DNA of 64,000 bases from Lithospermum erythrorhizon (Eukaryota; Streptophyta; Magnoliopsida; Boraginales; Boraginaceae), in the NCBI GenBank assembly GCA_019722365.1, contig JADFUC010001455.1, positions 124,001-188,000 on the forward strand, read 5' to 3'. Of the stretch, positions 23,930 through 40,349 are shown piece by piece. Made by a program: the position numbers and the translations under genes. Numbering within the stretch: the stretch's first letter is position 1; the number at the start of each line of letters is the position of its first letter. The notes under the pieces are model-generated. The model ran no database searches and was not told where the DNA came from. It saw only the letters and a list, made by a program, of their open reading frames with translations.

Positions 23930-24240
23930 TTCGAGAGAGAGAAATTCACGTGCTTTTAGAAATGGATAATTTATTCTTCATGCTGACTACTATACCAAAC
24001 AAGTATTGGTAACTGTACTGGTGGATCCTTTACATCCACAACCTATAATGCTGTATTGACGGAGCTTCAAAAAAAGTTTTCCGAAACCACATGGACCAAG
24101 GAGAAGTTCAGAGCTAGAGTTAAGTATGTGAAGAACAAATTTAGTGAGTGTTATGATTCTTTTAGGAATATCTCAAAAAGTGGTTGGATTATAATCCAAT
24201 TACTAAAATGGGGATCTGGAAGATGAAGTATGGAATGAAA
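23930..24240 (+). pseudogene. Decayed Myb/SANT-like ORF1 of the Harbinger element
   Basis: Readable pieces: EIHVLLEMDNLFFMLTTI, then GSFTSTTYNAVLTELQKKF, then EKFRARVKYVKNKFSECYDS and ISKSGW. This follows the Myb/SANT-like domain (W....D..FL..L, N..F....Y..V...L..KF, K.K.LK..Y......SG.GW) encoded next to Harbinger transposases, needed for their nuclear import and DNA binding. A stop after NKYW and later stops break it. Confidence 0.6.
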
Positions 24241-25688
24241 TTATAAAGGTGTGTATTATTTCGAATTTTACATTGATTTCATATTTTAATCTAATTCTAA
24301 TTAATTAACATAATGTTACTCACGACGAGGTTAATCAAGCGGCGGAAGGGCAAACCCGGTATCGTTGTTTGAAAAGTTAGAAAGAACTCTTTGGAAAGGA
24401 TAAACAGCAGGGAGAGAAAATGTTGTGACTAACAGATTAGAGTGCGAAGGATCTTTGCTCAAAAGCAATGACAACTTATTAAAGACATTGATCTACTGGT
24501 GTCACAAAGTGAAGTTGGACCTGAAGGGCCCAGTGAATTTGGAACAATGAAAACATCTCCACCCTATGTTAATGCAGTCTTGTTGCTGATTCTATAAATA
24601 AATGAGTTACTGACAAAGTGGAGTAATAGGAAAAGAGGGAGTAGAAGAAAGCGAAAAGATGGATGACAGAAACATGTAGTGAAATATTAAGTGTAAGCAT
24701 TGACAAGGTTATTGCTAGCAAAGGCAGATCCTAATGATGTGTTGAAGTGTTTGAAGATGATTTCGTCGAGTGGCAGGCTATTTTCATCTTTGTAGGAATA
24801 GATTGCCGACTATGATATGTGAGCTAATTGCCTTTGGATGAAGGGGACTTGCATTATGAGAATATAATGGTTGAAGCACAAGTCTCGTGCAGAATGTCTC
24901 CCTTCGATAGTAGTTTCATGTGAAGGCACACTATCAATCTATCACTTATTAGCTTTTAATTTTAGGATGTTTAATCTTTATTTTATTGAACTTATATGGT
25001 GGTAAAATTAAAGCTTATGAAGTACTTCATTGAAATCTATCTTTTAGCCATGAATGTTGCATTAAAGTGTTCAAGCAAGTATATGGTCTAACGTCAGTGA
25101 TATAACCTGTAGCAGTTATTGGTTGTTGGTCTTTCATTTTGTCTAATAAGATAACGCGTATAAATAGAGTAATCATCTTATAATTTGGAATGGTTCACTT
25201 TTTTGTTAGTCACGGCGATCCGGTGATGGTAGTAACAAGCAAATTTGAAAGGGTTCATTTTTGTTGAGTAAGTAAAGGTTGGTCGAGTGTGTACGTATCG
25301 ATGTTATGATCTTGTTACGACATCGATGTATCCAAATAATGAAAAAAGGCAAAAATGTCCATTGATATAATTTTATATTTCAAAATAATAATATTTATTT
25401 TTAGTTATAATGATTCACCTAGGTTAATGTTATCCAAATGATGTTACATTATATTTACTTTGATTCCACTAAATTTTACAGGTAAATTTTAGATATCTTT
25501 TCTCTTGATTCGCTGTCCAGCATGCTAATAATAAAATGGTGAATCTATAAATGTGGGTAAATCAATTGTTAGATTATCCCAGGTGAGCAAAAATAAAAGC
25601 CTGTGAATGAACTTAAAATTTCACCTTGTTCACCGGACCATTAGTCTTACTCTCCTCTTCTCTAATTCCTCAATAATTATGTATTAAT

Positions 25689-25950
25689 TCATTCATTTAA
25701 AATTAATTGACATTTTGGAATTACGTGTTAAAGTTTTGACACAAATTATTTTTATTCCCTAATCCGAAAATATTTTTTCATAATATTATTTGTTTTGGGA
25801 TTGTGTATTAAGGCTTTGATATTATTGAATTTATTTTTAAAAATATTTTCATAATATTATTTTTTGTAATTTTTCATAATGTACATAAAAAGTATTTGAT
25901 GATTAAAGTTGTGATTCGAAAACTGAAAAATTCAATTAATTTGAAATGAA
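25689..25950. mobile_element. Stowaway-like MITE immediately upstream of CK1
   Basis: The left end CATTCATTTAAAATTAATTG and the inverted right end ACTTCATTTCAAATTAATTG form terminal repeats. The internal phrase GTTAAAGTTTTGACACAAAT matches the MITE at 28.69 kb (GTCAAAGTTTTGACCATAAA), so both belong to one family. The element ends about 115 bases before the CK1 start codon and so forms part of its promoter or leader. Confidence 0.55.
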
Positions 25951-26063
25951 GTTAGTAGCCACTATTGATTTGTTCTTTTTTCAATTCTCAATTAATTTAC
26001 AAATTTTTTCTTCATTTTTGATCTTGATTTGATCATCTTATCTTAATCCAATCGAATGTTGTA

Positions 26064-31451
<5,388 letters not shown>

Positions 31452-32416
31452 CTTCTGCCATTACCTTTCTCTTCCTGTAAATGTTGATGCATCATGCTGA
31501 AAAGAAGCAAAAGTGATGTAGCTGCCTCTTGTGCATCCTGAAAGCTGCGACCGCGGAGACCCGAAAAGCAGCATAAGAGTGAAGACCAGAAGCTCAAGTA
31601 TTGGATTGAACCTTAATACCTTGAGGACATCCAGGTTCCGTTTGCATTTCGATTTAATGTGTGATCCCCCTTTCAGTTTTCGGGTTTGGTTTAAATGTTC
31701 TCTCAACGAGATTCATGTAAGGACAGGAATACATACTTGTGGTCAACTTAATCTGGACAGATATTCAACAAATGAACTTGTCCACTTCAGAATGGTCAAT
31801 TGGCATGCTTGTTCAATGAGTTAAAGATGTTCATGTTCAATTGAATTAACATTCATTATGTTTGCTAGTTTTACAAGATTGATGCAGTTTCACCTTTTCT
31901 TTTCTTTTCAGTAGAGGCTTTTATGCAATGTAGTTGTTGGAAGAATGTTAAGGGGAAAAATCAGATTTTTATATAAGGGTCGTGAAGGAATTGGTTCAAA
32001 AATAAGAAAAATATAAAAATTTAGGGATGCGAATCAAATAATTTTTTAGAAAATGTATGGTAATTTTTTTTACTAACAGTCCTCTATTATTCGAAATATG
32101 ACAACTTTTGATAATGTATGTTATAAATTTTTTTTAAAAAAAAATATTAAATTGTGTTCTACCTTGCAAATTTTTCTTCCTTAGAGAGTTTGCAACCAAG
32201 AATAAAAATATAAGGTGCTCATCTTGCAAATGATCAAAGATAATTTAATAAGAGTTGTTAAAATAAGATGACATTGAGAATGTGTGATTCAATAAATTAT
32301 TTATTAGATGCGAGTGATATTCAAATACTCTGCATTTAAAAATAAAAAAACTAACATAATTTTCGAGTTCGATTTTGGTGCTTTGAGGAATTGGTCCTCC
32401 TCCCATTTTATTTGAA

Positions 32417-35400
32417 ATGCTATCATCCTCCTCTTGGTGCCTCTCTTCCACATCACTGCCATTAACAAGTAGCTGTAATGGCAATGAGCATCACTTCAGC
32501 AAACATGCACCCAAGTACTGGGACAACTTCTATAAGCTCCACCAGAACAAGGTCTTAATAAAAATTTAATATTTTTAGTACCCAATTTAGTTATAATGTT
32601 AATTTGTTAATGATTATAACTAAAGCACTGTCTTGATAAAAAATGAATCTTTTTAGTACCCAATTTCTTTATTATGTTAATGATTATAATAAGAACAATG
32701 TCTTGATGAAAATTGAATCTTTTTAGTACACAATTTCTTTATTATGTTAATGATTATAACTAGACCAAGGTCTTGATAGAATTTGAATCTTTTTAATACC
32801 CAATTTAGTTATCATGTTAAATTGTTAATGATTATAACTAAAGCAAGGTCTTGATAAAAATTGAATCTTTTTAGTACCCAGATTAGTTATCATGTTAGAT
32901 TGTTAATGAGTATAACTAAAACAAGGCCTTGATAAAAATTGAATCATTTTAGTACCCAATTTTTTTTATCTTGTTAGAATAACCATAATAAGGTATTGGT
33001 AGAACATTAACATGCACCAATGATTCTGACTAAGCAGGATAGGGGTCGAGTAGTACGCAAACTTATCCATGTTATAACGGAGAGATGTTTCCGAATTGAC
33101 CCAATGCGTACTATCTACTAGTTCACAACAGACAAGAAGCTTAGTTAGTGTAATGAGTTGTTTTGATATCTTCCATTATATCCACGGTCATAGAATATAA
33201 AATCTTTGACTCCATAGGTGATGGAAACTTAATAATTATAACCAAAACAAGGTCTTGATAAAAATTGAATCTTCTCAATATACTCAATTTCTTAATAATA
33301 TTAATGATTATGACCCTCTTTTAATCTTGAGTTTTTTTGGATTGGGGTGCTTTAGTTTTTCAAGGATAGGCATTATTTAGTGAAGGACTGGGGAAGATAC
33401 TTCAGTAATGATGAAGATGTTGATGATAGAAAAGTTGTTCTGGAGGTATTGTTCTAAAAAAGATTTTTTTTTTGTCCTACAATTTATTTTGGAGTATGTT
33501 GATTGCTTTTGCTAGTACCCCATCTGTAAAAGATTGTATAGTTTTGATTTTTGATGGTTGCATTTTTTAAAACTTGAACTAAAATATTTTTGTATATGTT
33601 GTGTAATATTCAACATGAAAAATATTTTTGTATATGTTGTGTAAGTTAAAGCTGCAAAGTTTGTTGGTTTTGACCATTGTAAATTAAACTAGACAATCTT
33701 TAGCAATCAAGTAGCTAAGTGAGTTGTATTGAATGTATTGATTGATTGAAGTAGTCGGTGAATTTGCAAAAAATGGTTGATTGTTATTTGGATGAGCAGG
33801 TTGGATGTGGACCAGGAAATACTATTTATCCCTTGCTAGATGCATTTCCAAATATGTATGTACATGCTTGTGATTTCTCACCCCAGGCAATTTCCCTTGT
33901 TAAGGTATATTAACTATAACTTTCTTTGTCTTTTAGAACTCACTTCTCTTTTTTGTCTCTTTTCATTCATGTGTTGTGATTGTGATTTGTAATTATTTTT
34001 TTTATGTTTATTGGGTTTTCGGTTAGTGAATCTTTTGTGAAGTGTGTACTTGATGCATTAGCCTATATTTATATGCCGATTACTTGTTACAAATTTGGGT
34101 CAATGGAATGATGTTTAATTAGCATCACTTCAATACGGGTCATAAATTTTGTTTCACAAGGGGGGTCGTATGAAGCGAGAAGATGAGGCTGAATTCTGAT
34201 AGTAATATAAGCGCTATGGTTCATGGTGGGATGAATAAAATAAGTGGTGTTTCTGCTACCAGTGGTTCATGATCATGAGGGTTTAAAGAGAAAAAATCGA
34301 ACTGATTTCTGATCGTAAACTAGGAGTCTATAGTTCGCCATGGATAATTCCTGTTTATGTTGGTGCATTGCCCATGTGATTTGTATTCTGAAGTTTCCTG
34401 AGAAGAATGCTTGTCTAATTATTGCAGGGTCATCCAAATTTCAATGCAAGTCAGATGAATGTATTCGTATGTGATGTTGCAACTGACGATTTGAGTATCA
34501 GCATTAGCCCTTCATCTGTTGATGTCATCACATTGGTGAGTACTCGCTCACAAGATTTGAAGAAAAAATTATCATCAAAATTCTGTCACTTGAGTGCAAT
34601 TATATTGAATGGTGCCCACCTAAAGTCCTATCTTGTGAACCAGATTTTCACATTATCTGCATTTTCTCCAAACAAGATGTCCTTGGTGCTGCAGAACCTT
34701 AGGAAAGTGCTAAAGGTATTTATGGACTGCTCTATCATTGCTCTTCCTTTTTTTGTACTCAAATCTTTCTTTTTAGCTTCTACCATGCTATCTATGGTTT
34801 GTGTTGGATATTCAATTCAGGGACCTTCATTTTGTAGCCAAATGGGTTCGTTCTTTTTCGAGATTATGCAATCGGAGATTCCGCTCAGGTGAGTCTTCTA
34901 CTTTTGAGCTAGATACTTATCAAGTTTTTTTAATATATATATGTGTGTGGGTGTGTGTATTGCATATATACGATAAAGACACATCCATCAGAGAACTAAG
35001 GTGGGGAACTGCCATCTTTCATTGTTTGTTCCTAAAGAAAGAGATGGGCATAAAAACTAACAATGAAAGGCAACTCTTCCACTTTTCATGTCATCAACTG
35101 CTTCTTTGAAGTAAATAAGGAAGTAACTGTTCCTGGTTATAATTTATAGCCTAACTGCTTTAGGTGAAGTTACAGAAGAAGAATCAGCTCATCAGTGAAA
35201 ACTTTTTCTTCCGTGGAGATGGCACTGTGAGTTGAGTTTTATTTACTTATGTCTACTAGCAAGTGTATCATACTCATTCCGATTTATAAGCTTTTTCTGC
35301 AGTGCTCATTCTTCTTCTCAGAGGATTTTCTGTCAACGTTGTTTTCGGCTGGTGGCTTTGACATTATGGATGTCAGCACATACTACAGAGAAATTGAAAA

Positions 35401-35644
35401 CCGATCTAAGAACATTACAATGCAGCGGTATGTCTATTACTTATACTCTTCTAAACAACCCTTTAATGAAATATTTGTACACATTCATTTCTTGCTTGAG
35501 CTCTATTACTCTTTTAGAAATCTGTATATATTACAACCATCTCTTTGAAAATTCCCCTTAACTGTACAACACTGTACAACTGTATCTGAATGATGAAATT
35601 ATATGGTTAGGTATTGGATTCGCGGAATTTTTCGGGCAAATTGA
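32417..35644 (+). CDS. METTL6/METTL8-type tRNA N3-methylcytidine methyltransferase
   Basis: Members of this class I SAM-dependent family (yeast Trm140/Trm141, animal METTL2/6/8) methylate C32 in tRNA anticodon loops. Nine exons: 32417-32551, 33356-33445, 33800-33904, 34428-34535, 34644-34715, 34838-34888, 35164-35226, 35303-35427, 35611-35644. All joins are in frame. The 260-residue product fits METTL6 length. Order of motifs: KYWDNFYKLHQNK, FFKDRHYLVKDWGRYFS, SAM motif I VLEVGCGPGNTIYPLL, acidic motif II HACDFSPQA, DVATDD, IFTLSAFSPNKM, PNGFVLFRDYAIGDSAQ, ISENFFFRGDGT and FFFSEDFLSTLFSAGGFDIM. The start ATG at 32417 is the first in frame after a TGA at 32384. Intron 1 begins with a tandem array that repeats the exon end and its splice donor. 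Methyltransferase and family identity are firm; the exact tRNA substrate is inferred. Confidence 0.92.
32546..32990 (+). repeat. ~70-80 bp tandem repeat carrying copies of the METTL exon 1 donor
   Basis: Six units begin near 32546, 32622, 32691, 32761, 32840 and 32919. A seventh follows the SINE at about 33240-33318. Each unit begins with a variant of AACAAGGTCTTGATAAAAAT and contains TTTTTAGTACCCAATTT and a TAATGATTATAACTA-type end. The first unit's AACAAG is the end of METTL exon 1 and its GTCTT is the splice donor, so the array repeats that boundary. Confidence 0.85.
33005..33215 (-). mobile_element. Au-type SINE inserted in the METTL intron array
   Basis: Shares with the copy at 46.96 kb, in the same order: ATGC(A/C)CCAATGATT.TGA, AGGGG.TCG, CTTA.CC.TGT, GAGA.TGTTTCCGAATTGACC, ACTATCTACTA, and ATCTTCCATTATAT. 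On the minus strand GGTCAATTCGGAAACA corresponds to the B-box side of Au SINEs. It separates tandem units 6 and 7. Confidence 0.65.
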
Positions 35645-38380
35645 CTGAACGTCTCATCTTCATAGTCACTGGTGGATTTCTTTTGAACTGAGTGGTAATG
35701 TATTCCTTTTAAGCACTTTCTTATGGTCTAAAATAGACTACAATACTTATTACCCTACACATTTGGTTGCCCAGGAGTCCAGGTAAATTGATGAAGGTTG
35801 CCTGGTGTAAAAATTTGATAATTGTCTGGTAACATTCTTCGAGTGCGTCGAGCATGTCTGTAGAGGAGTACTTTTAGCTGGTACTGAAGTTTTGTGTTTG
35901 ATGAAGTATAGTATTAAGGTTTGATAGTAAAGAGCCTGAGGCATTTGTGGTTTGCTAGGTATTAGTTGATCTTTCACCCCCTCAGGGAAAAGACCATGAA
36001 CTGAAACAAACAGTTCTTTAGAAAAATATTCTTTTGATATGTAATCTCCAAATCTTTCAGTATTGATAAATATTGTTGTAATTTCACTTCTATTTCACAT
36101 ATTTTCTTGTATAGCTTGGTAATATCTGGTCAAAACCTATACTAACGAGGTATTGGTATTTGGTTATAGGCTATTCACCATGATGAAAAGCTTAGGGGTA
36201 TTTGGTCATAATCTCTAATATCGAGCTCTCTGGCTAGAGTCTGTTCCCATATTATTGTAAATGTTTGTACATCATGTTTTATCGATATCGTAAGGTAATT
36301 GTAATGTAACATTTCAATGCATGATATAAAAGCATTTACACTAAGAGCGTGAAATGGTAGAGGATTTGGAGTGCATAATTTTGATATCTGGATCATCCAC
36401 CTCCCTTGGTGTCCATGTTTTATGTGCATCATACATTGTGTAATTATACAAATCTACAAAATATAATGTACAAATACAAACAATCAAAACATTGACATAT
36501 GATTGTACATAGAGGGATATATGATTGGATCTATGAAATTTGACCTTCCTTCTTACTTCTTATTCTTTTGGTAAACCTTTTCATCTATAGCCTTGAAAAC
36601 CTGGAATAATAGACCCTTTTAATATGAAACTGGTGCCTAATCAATTAGGCAGAAAGCAGAAGAGAATTTAGTTTCAACTACTAATCTTCCATTACAATGT
36701 CAAAATTTGAATGGAACAAGAATCATCCTACCCTTTTCACTACCCACTAGTCATTAATACAAGTTACACCATAATTATAAAAAAGGATGGTTAGCTAAGA
36801 ATATAGCCTATGACACAACAAATCTTTTGCAGCCAGCTAGCCATTTCAACATTTCATTAGTCATACTTAGTAATAATTCGAGCTTGTTAATCCTCAAATT
36901 TTTTACATATAAATATTTGATGTACAATGTATAAATGACAACTGTTTCGATGAAAATTCAAAACTATACAGAGCATTTAATAAAACTAAGATTAGCTTAA
37001 CTAATTTAAATTCTACACATCAACCCCCCTCCTTTTTTTGGTTTAATAATGTTGCCAATAATTTTCTTCTAGGACTCTTGATTTGTACACATTACCATAC
37101 ATCTCAACAATAAGACCTAAGAAAGCAAAAATGTTTTCCTTTTTTGGACTTCTTTTAGTAGTACATCCAAACATCTTTTATGCTAGAATCAACATGTGTA
37201 ATCTCTAAATTAATATTCTATGATTTGTTGGCCTGCTTACACTATGGAAAAAGGGCATAATACCAAATTAGGATTCAATTAATTTGATTTTTTTGGCTCT
37301 TTCCTTGTAATGTCATATTTTGAATCTAACCTAACCACATAATTATTGACATAAAAAGCTTTTTTAGTCCGCTACGTGTCGACTCATGTATAGTGATTAA
37401 TGATCGAGATAATATGAAAATTACTCGAAAATTATAAGGTATATTATGAGTAAGGATGATAATAGGTAGGGTTTTAACGATACCCGTCGATCCTACTGGT
37501 TCTCTGATTGACTCAACTGACTGCGTACACTCTAGTAGTTATCCGCCCGACCCTAACTCAAAAAGTACGATGGGTAGTGGGTTTCACGTGATCGTATCAA
37601 TTCATTTTTAAATGTCATTTTATTTTATCAGTTGAAATTTTAACCATAAATCATTTTTTAATTAATTATGAAAAAGAATACATGAAAGTAATATTATGAA
37701 TTTCTTTTGAAAAAACTACTCTAAAATAAAGAAAGTTGTATTTATTATACAAATAATAAAATGTATTTATCAAATAAAAATATACGGGTAGGGTTTGCCA
37801 TATATCCGTAACTGACCGGATCGGACGGGTTGAAATGAGAAACCCATAACCCGGCCAAGAAACCAAAATCGACTCAAAACCCGACCGAATGGGTAGGGTT
37901 GGGATGTCGAGATCTGAGTATAGGCTATTCGTATTTATTTTGAGTCTCTGTATTATGGTTTGAACTCTCTCTTTATCATTATATAAATACAACTTTAAGT
38001 CAGAACGGTAAATTATTGCGATTTTTATCCCGAAGAGGGACTAAGTGCTTTTTGTCTCCGTTAGTTGAAACTTTGATTTATCACCAAAAGTAGATATCGT
38101 CCTTAAAGTTCACGAAAGCGATAATTACGTAATTTGTATGATGCAAAGACTAAATTACACCCGTATAGCAGCCCAGGTAGAGATTAAATACCAGCGTTTG
38201 GTGTCCTTGATCAGCTTTGCTTGATCGCGGTAAATTGACAATTAACTCTGGAACATAATATGGTGAAATTGCAATAAATGAGTTGCCTAGACACGTAGTC
38301 TTCTTGAAGTTTGTCTTGTGAGAAGTCATCATGCATTCTTTATGTATTCTGTCTCTGCATTGATTGTAGTTAAATAATTG
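35645..38380. other. Intergenic region, no gene seen
   Basis: METTL 3'UTR followed by AT-rich unique sequence. From about 37.44 to 37.99 kb there is a repetitive patch rich in GGGTAGGG and its complement (for example GACCGGATCGGACGGGTTG and CGACCGAATGGGTAGGG), of a kind common in non-autonomous plant transposons. A diverged relative of the CK1 MITEs (GAAATTTTAACCATAAATCA) lies near 37.6 kb. No coding gene is supported. Confidence 0.5.
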
Positions 38381-38385
38381 AATCT

Positions 38386-38394
38386 ACACGTGTC
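38386..38394 (+). promoter_or_regulatory. ABA-responsive element (ABRE / G-box)
   Basis: ACACGTGTC is a consensus ABRE bound by ABF/AREB bZIP factors. A second ACGT core (GACACGTAG) lies near 38290. Clade A PP2C genes are typically ABA-induced, so this fits the PP2C gene downstream if its transcript starts near 38.57 kb and has a leader intron. That link is inference. Confidence 0.5.
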
Positions 38395-38664
38395 TGCTTA
38401 GAGAGTGCACTAGTCATGAACGTTTCTCCACAAATTACACATTTTCTTTTGTATCACCTCACCTCATATTACTCAAAATTGGAGGAAAATAAAAAATAAA
38501 ATAAAGGGATTATATTATTACTAGTACTTGGAAAACCATTTGATTTTTCTATACATAGAGGCTTGAAGCTTTTTGGGTGTGTAGAATAATCAGTTGGTAA
38601 GCTCTTCAGCCCCCTTGTATTGTTTTTTCATGAGTATTTGATCAGTTTTGGCAGATTTGAATAA

Positions 38665-39578
38665 TTTGATGTATTTGAAGATGACCCTTATAGTTAAAAT
38701 TCATGTTTAGTAATATTTGATTTATTTGAAGATGACCCTTATAGTTGAAATTCATGTTTAGTCATATTTGATGTATTTGAAGATGACCCTTATAGTTGAA
38801 ATTCATGTTTAGGTCTTTTTTATGTATTTGAAGATGATTCTTATAGTTAAAATTCATGTTTAGTAATATTTGATGTATTTGAAGATGATTCTTATAGTTA
38901 AAATTCATGTTTAGTAATATTTAATGTATTTGAAGATGACCCTTATAGTTAAAATTCATGTTTAGTAGTAGCATTTGATGTATTTGAAGATGACCCTTAT
39001 AGTTAAAATTCATGTTTAGTAGTATTTGATGTATTTGAAGATGACCCTTATAGTTGAAAATCATCTTTAATCATATTTGATGTATTTGAAGATGACCCTT
39101 ATAGTTAAAATTCATGTTTAGTAGTATTTGATGCATTTGAAGATGACCCTTATAGTTAAAATTCATGTTTAGTAATATTTGATGTATTTGAAGATGATGC
39201 TTATAGTTAAAATTCATGTTTAGTAGTATTTGATGTATTTGAAGATGACCCTTATAGTTGAAATTCATGTTTAGTCATATTTGAAGATGATCGTTATAGT
39301 TAAAATTCATGTTTAGTATTATTTGATGTATTTGAAGATGACCCTTATAGTTGAAATTCATGTTTAGTCATATTTGATGTATTTGAAGATGACTTTTATA
39401 GTTGAAATTCATGTTTAGTCATATTTGATGTATTTGAAGATGATCCTTATAGTTAAAATTCATGTTTAGTAGTCTTTGATGTATTTGAAGATGACCCTTA
39501 TAGTTAAAATTCATCTTTAGTCATATTTTGATGTATTTGAAGATGACCCTTATAGTTAAAATTCATGTTTAGTAATTT
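38665..39578 (+). repeat. 51-bp minisatellite, about 18 units
   Basis: The unit reads ATTTGATGTATTTGAAGATG then ACCCTTATAGTTAAAATTC and ATGTTTAGTA. Successive units start near 38668, 38719, 38770 and so on every 51 bases up to about 39530. One unit near 39277 is shortened. Units differ by a few substitutions (ACCC or ATTC; TTAAAA or TTGAAA). Because 51 is a multiple of 3, it leaves an artificial open frame on the minus strand encoding a 17-residue repeat. It lies between the ABRE and the PP2C coding region, probably in a leader intron or promoter. Confidence 0.95.
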
Positions 39579-40349
39579 CTTTTGTCAAAGATTGAAACTT
39601 TTTAGTAAATTGGTTTAGTGGAAGTTGGAAGATGAGAAACTGATTGAAATAAATTCATCATACGGGAGGTTGAGAAAGATTTCTTATTTACCTCAGATCC
39701 ATGAAGCTTGAGTTCCATGTGTAAAAAAGGTGGCATCTATTTAGTGTTTTTCTTGTGATTGTTGGTGCTGTTGGTCGTCTTTTTCCACACATTCTTATTC
39801 TTAAATGAGCCTCTGGTCTTTGTTCTTGGATTTATAGATAAGGTTGTGTTTCTGCAGTTTTTCACATGTTCTTGAGTATTTAAGGTTTGGTGGTGGACAT
39901 AAGATTTGGTAATTCTTGGTTTTATCTTGTATCTAATAGGGAAGAATTTGGTTAACCCTTCTGGCCTAGTATTCTACTGAGCTTGTGGAGATCCATTTTT
40001 GCCTAATGTTTACTCTTATTGCCCATTGCCCACCTTTAGTTGAATCTTCCTCATACACCTTTAGATTTCTGTCAATACCATGTATCTCCAAGGACTAGTT
40101 TATCATTAAAAAAAAATGCTACTTTAAGTCTATTAATCTTCTATGCTATTTGATTGTATCTCCCTAAATTCCTCATTGGACTCTTTTATTGAATAGTTGC
40201 TGCTGATTTCTTGGATCTATAATCTTTGACTTGGTCAGTGATGAGGTGAGTGGTTGCTGTTGAGTTTTTTTGGTTCAGTGATAAGTGAATTAAGTGTGTT
40301 GAAGAGGATCTGGTGGCTTAGTACATGAAGAGGACAATTAACCAAGCTG

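Larger units (their letters stand above)
21416..25655 (+). mobile_element. Degenerate PIF/Harbinger DNA transposon
   Basis: The left end reads AAGGTTCGTTTGGATTGGGG. The right end, inverted, reads ATGGTCCGGTGAACAAGGTG. Subterminal sequence on both sides is rich in AGGTGA and TTTACC motifs (CCTAGGTGAGG, CACCTGGG). Inside are remains of both frames expected of this superfamily: a DDE transposase (22353-23440) and a Myb/SANT-like partner (about 23930-24240). A 3-bp TWA target duplication cannot be read cleanly. The element abuts the CK1 gene promoter. Confidence 0.7.

Noticed and set aside
39071..39268. Minus-strand open frame with a repeated 17-residue peptide
   Set aside because: Produced by the 51-bp minisatellite, whose length is a multiple of three. 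No start context, domain or gene structure supports translation.
38665..39578. Regularly spaced repeats as a CRISPR array
   Set aside because: Units are contiguous and near-identical with no unique spacers, and the genome is a plant's.
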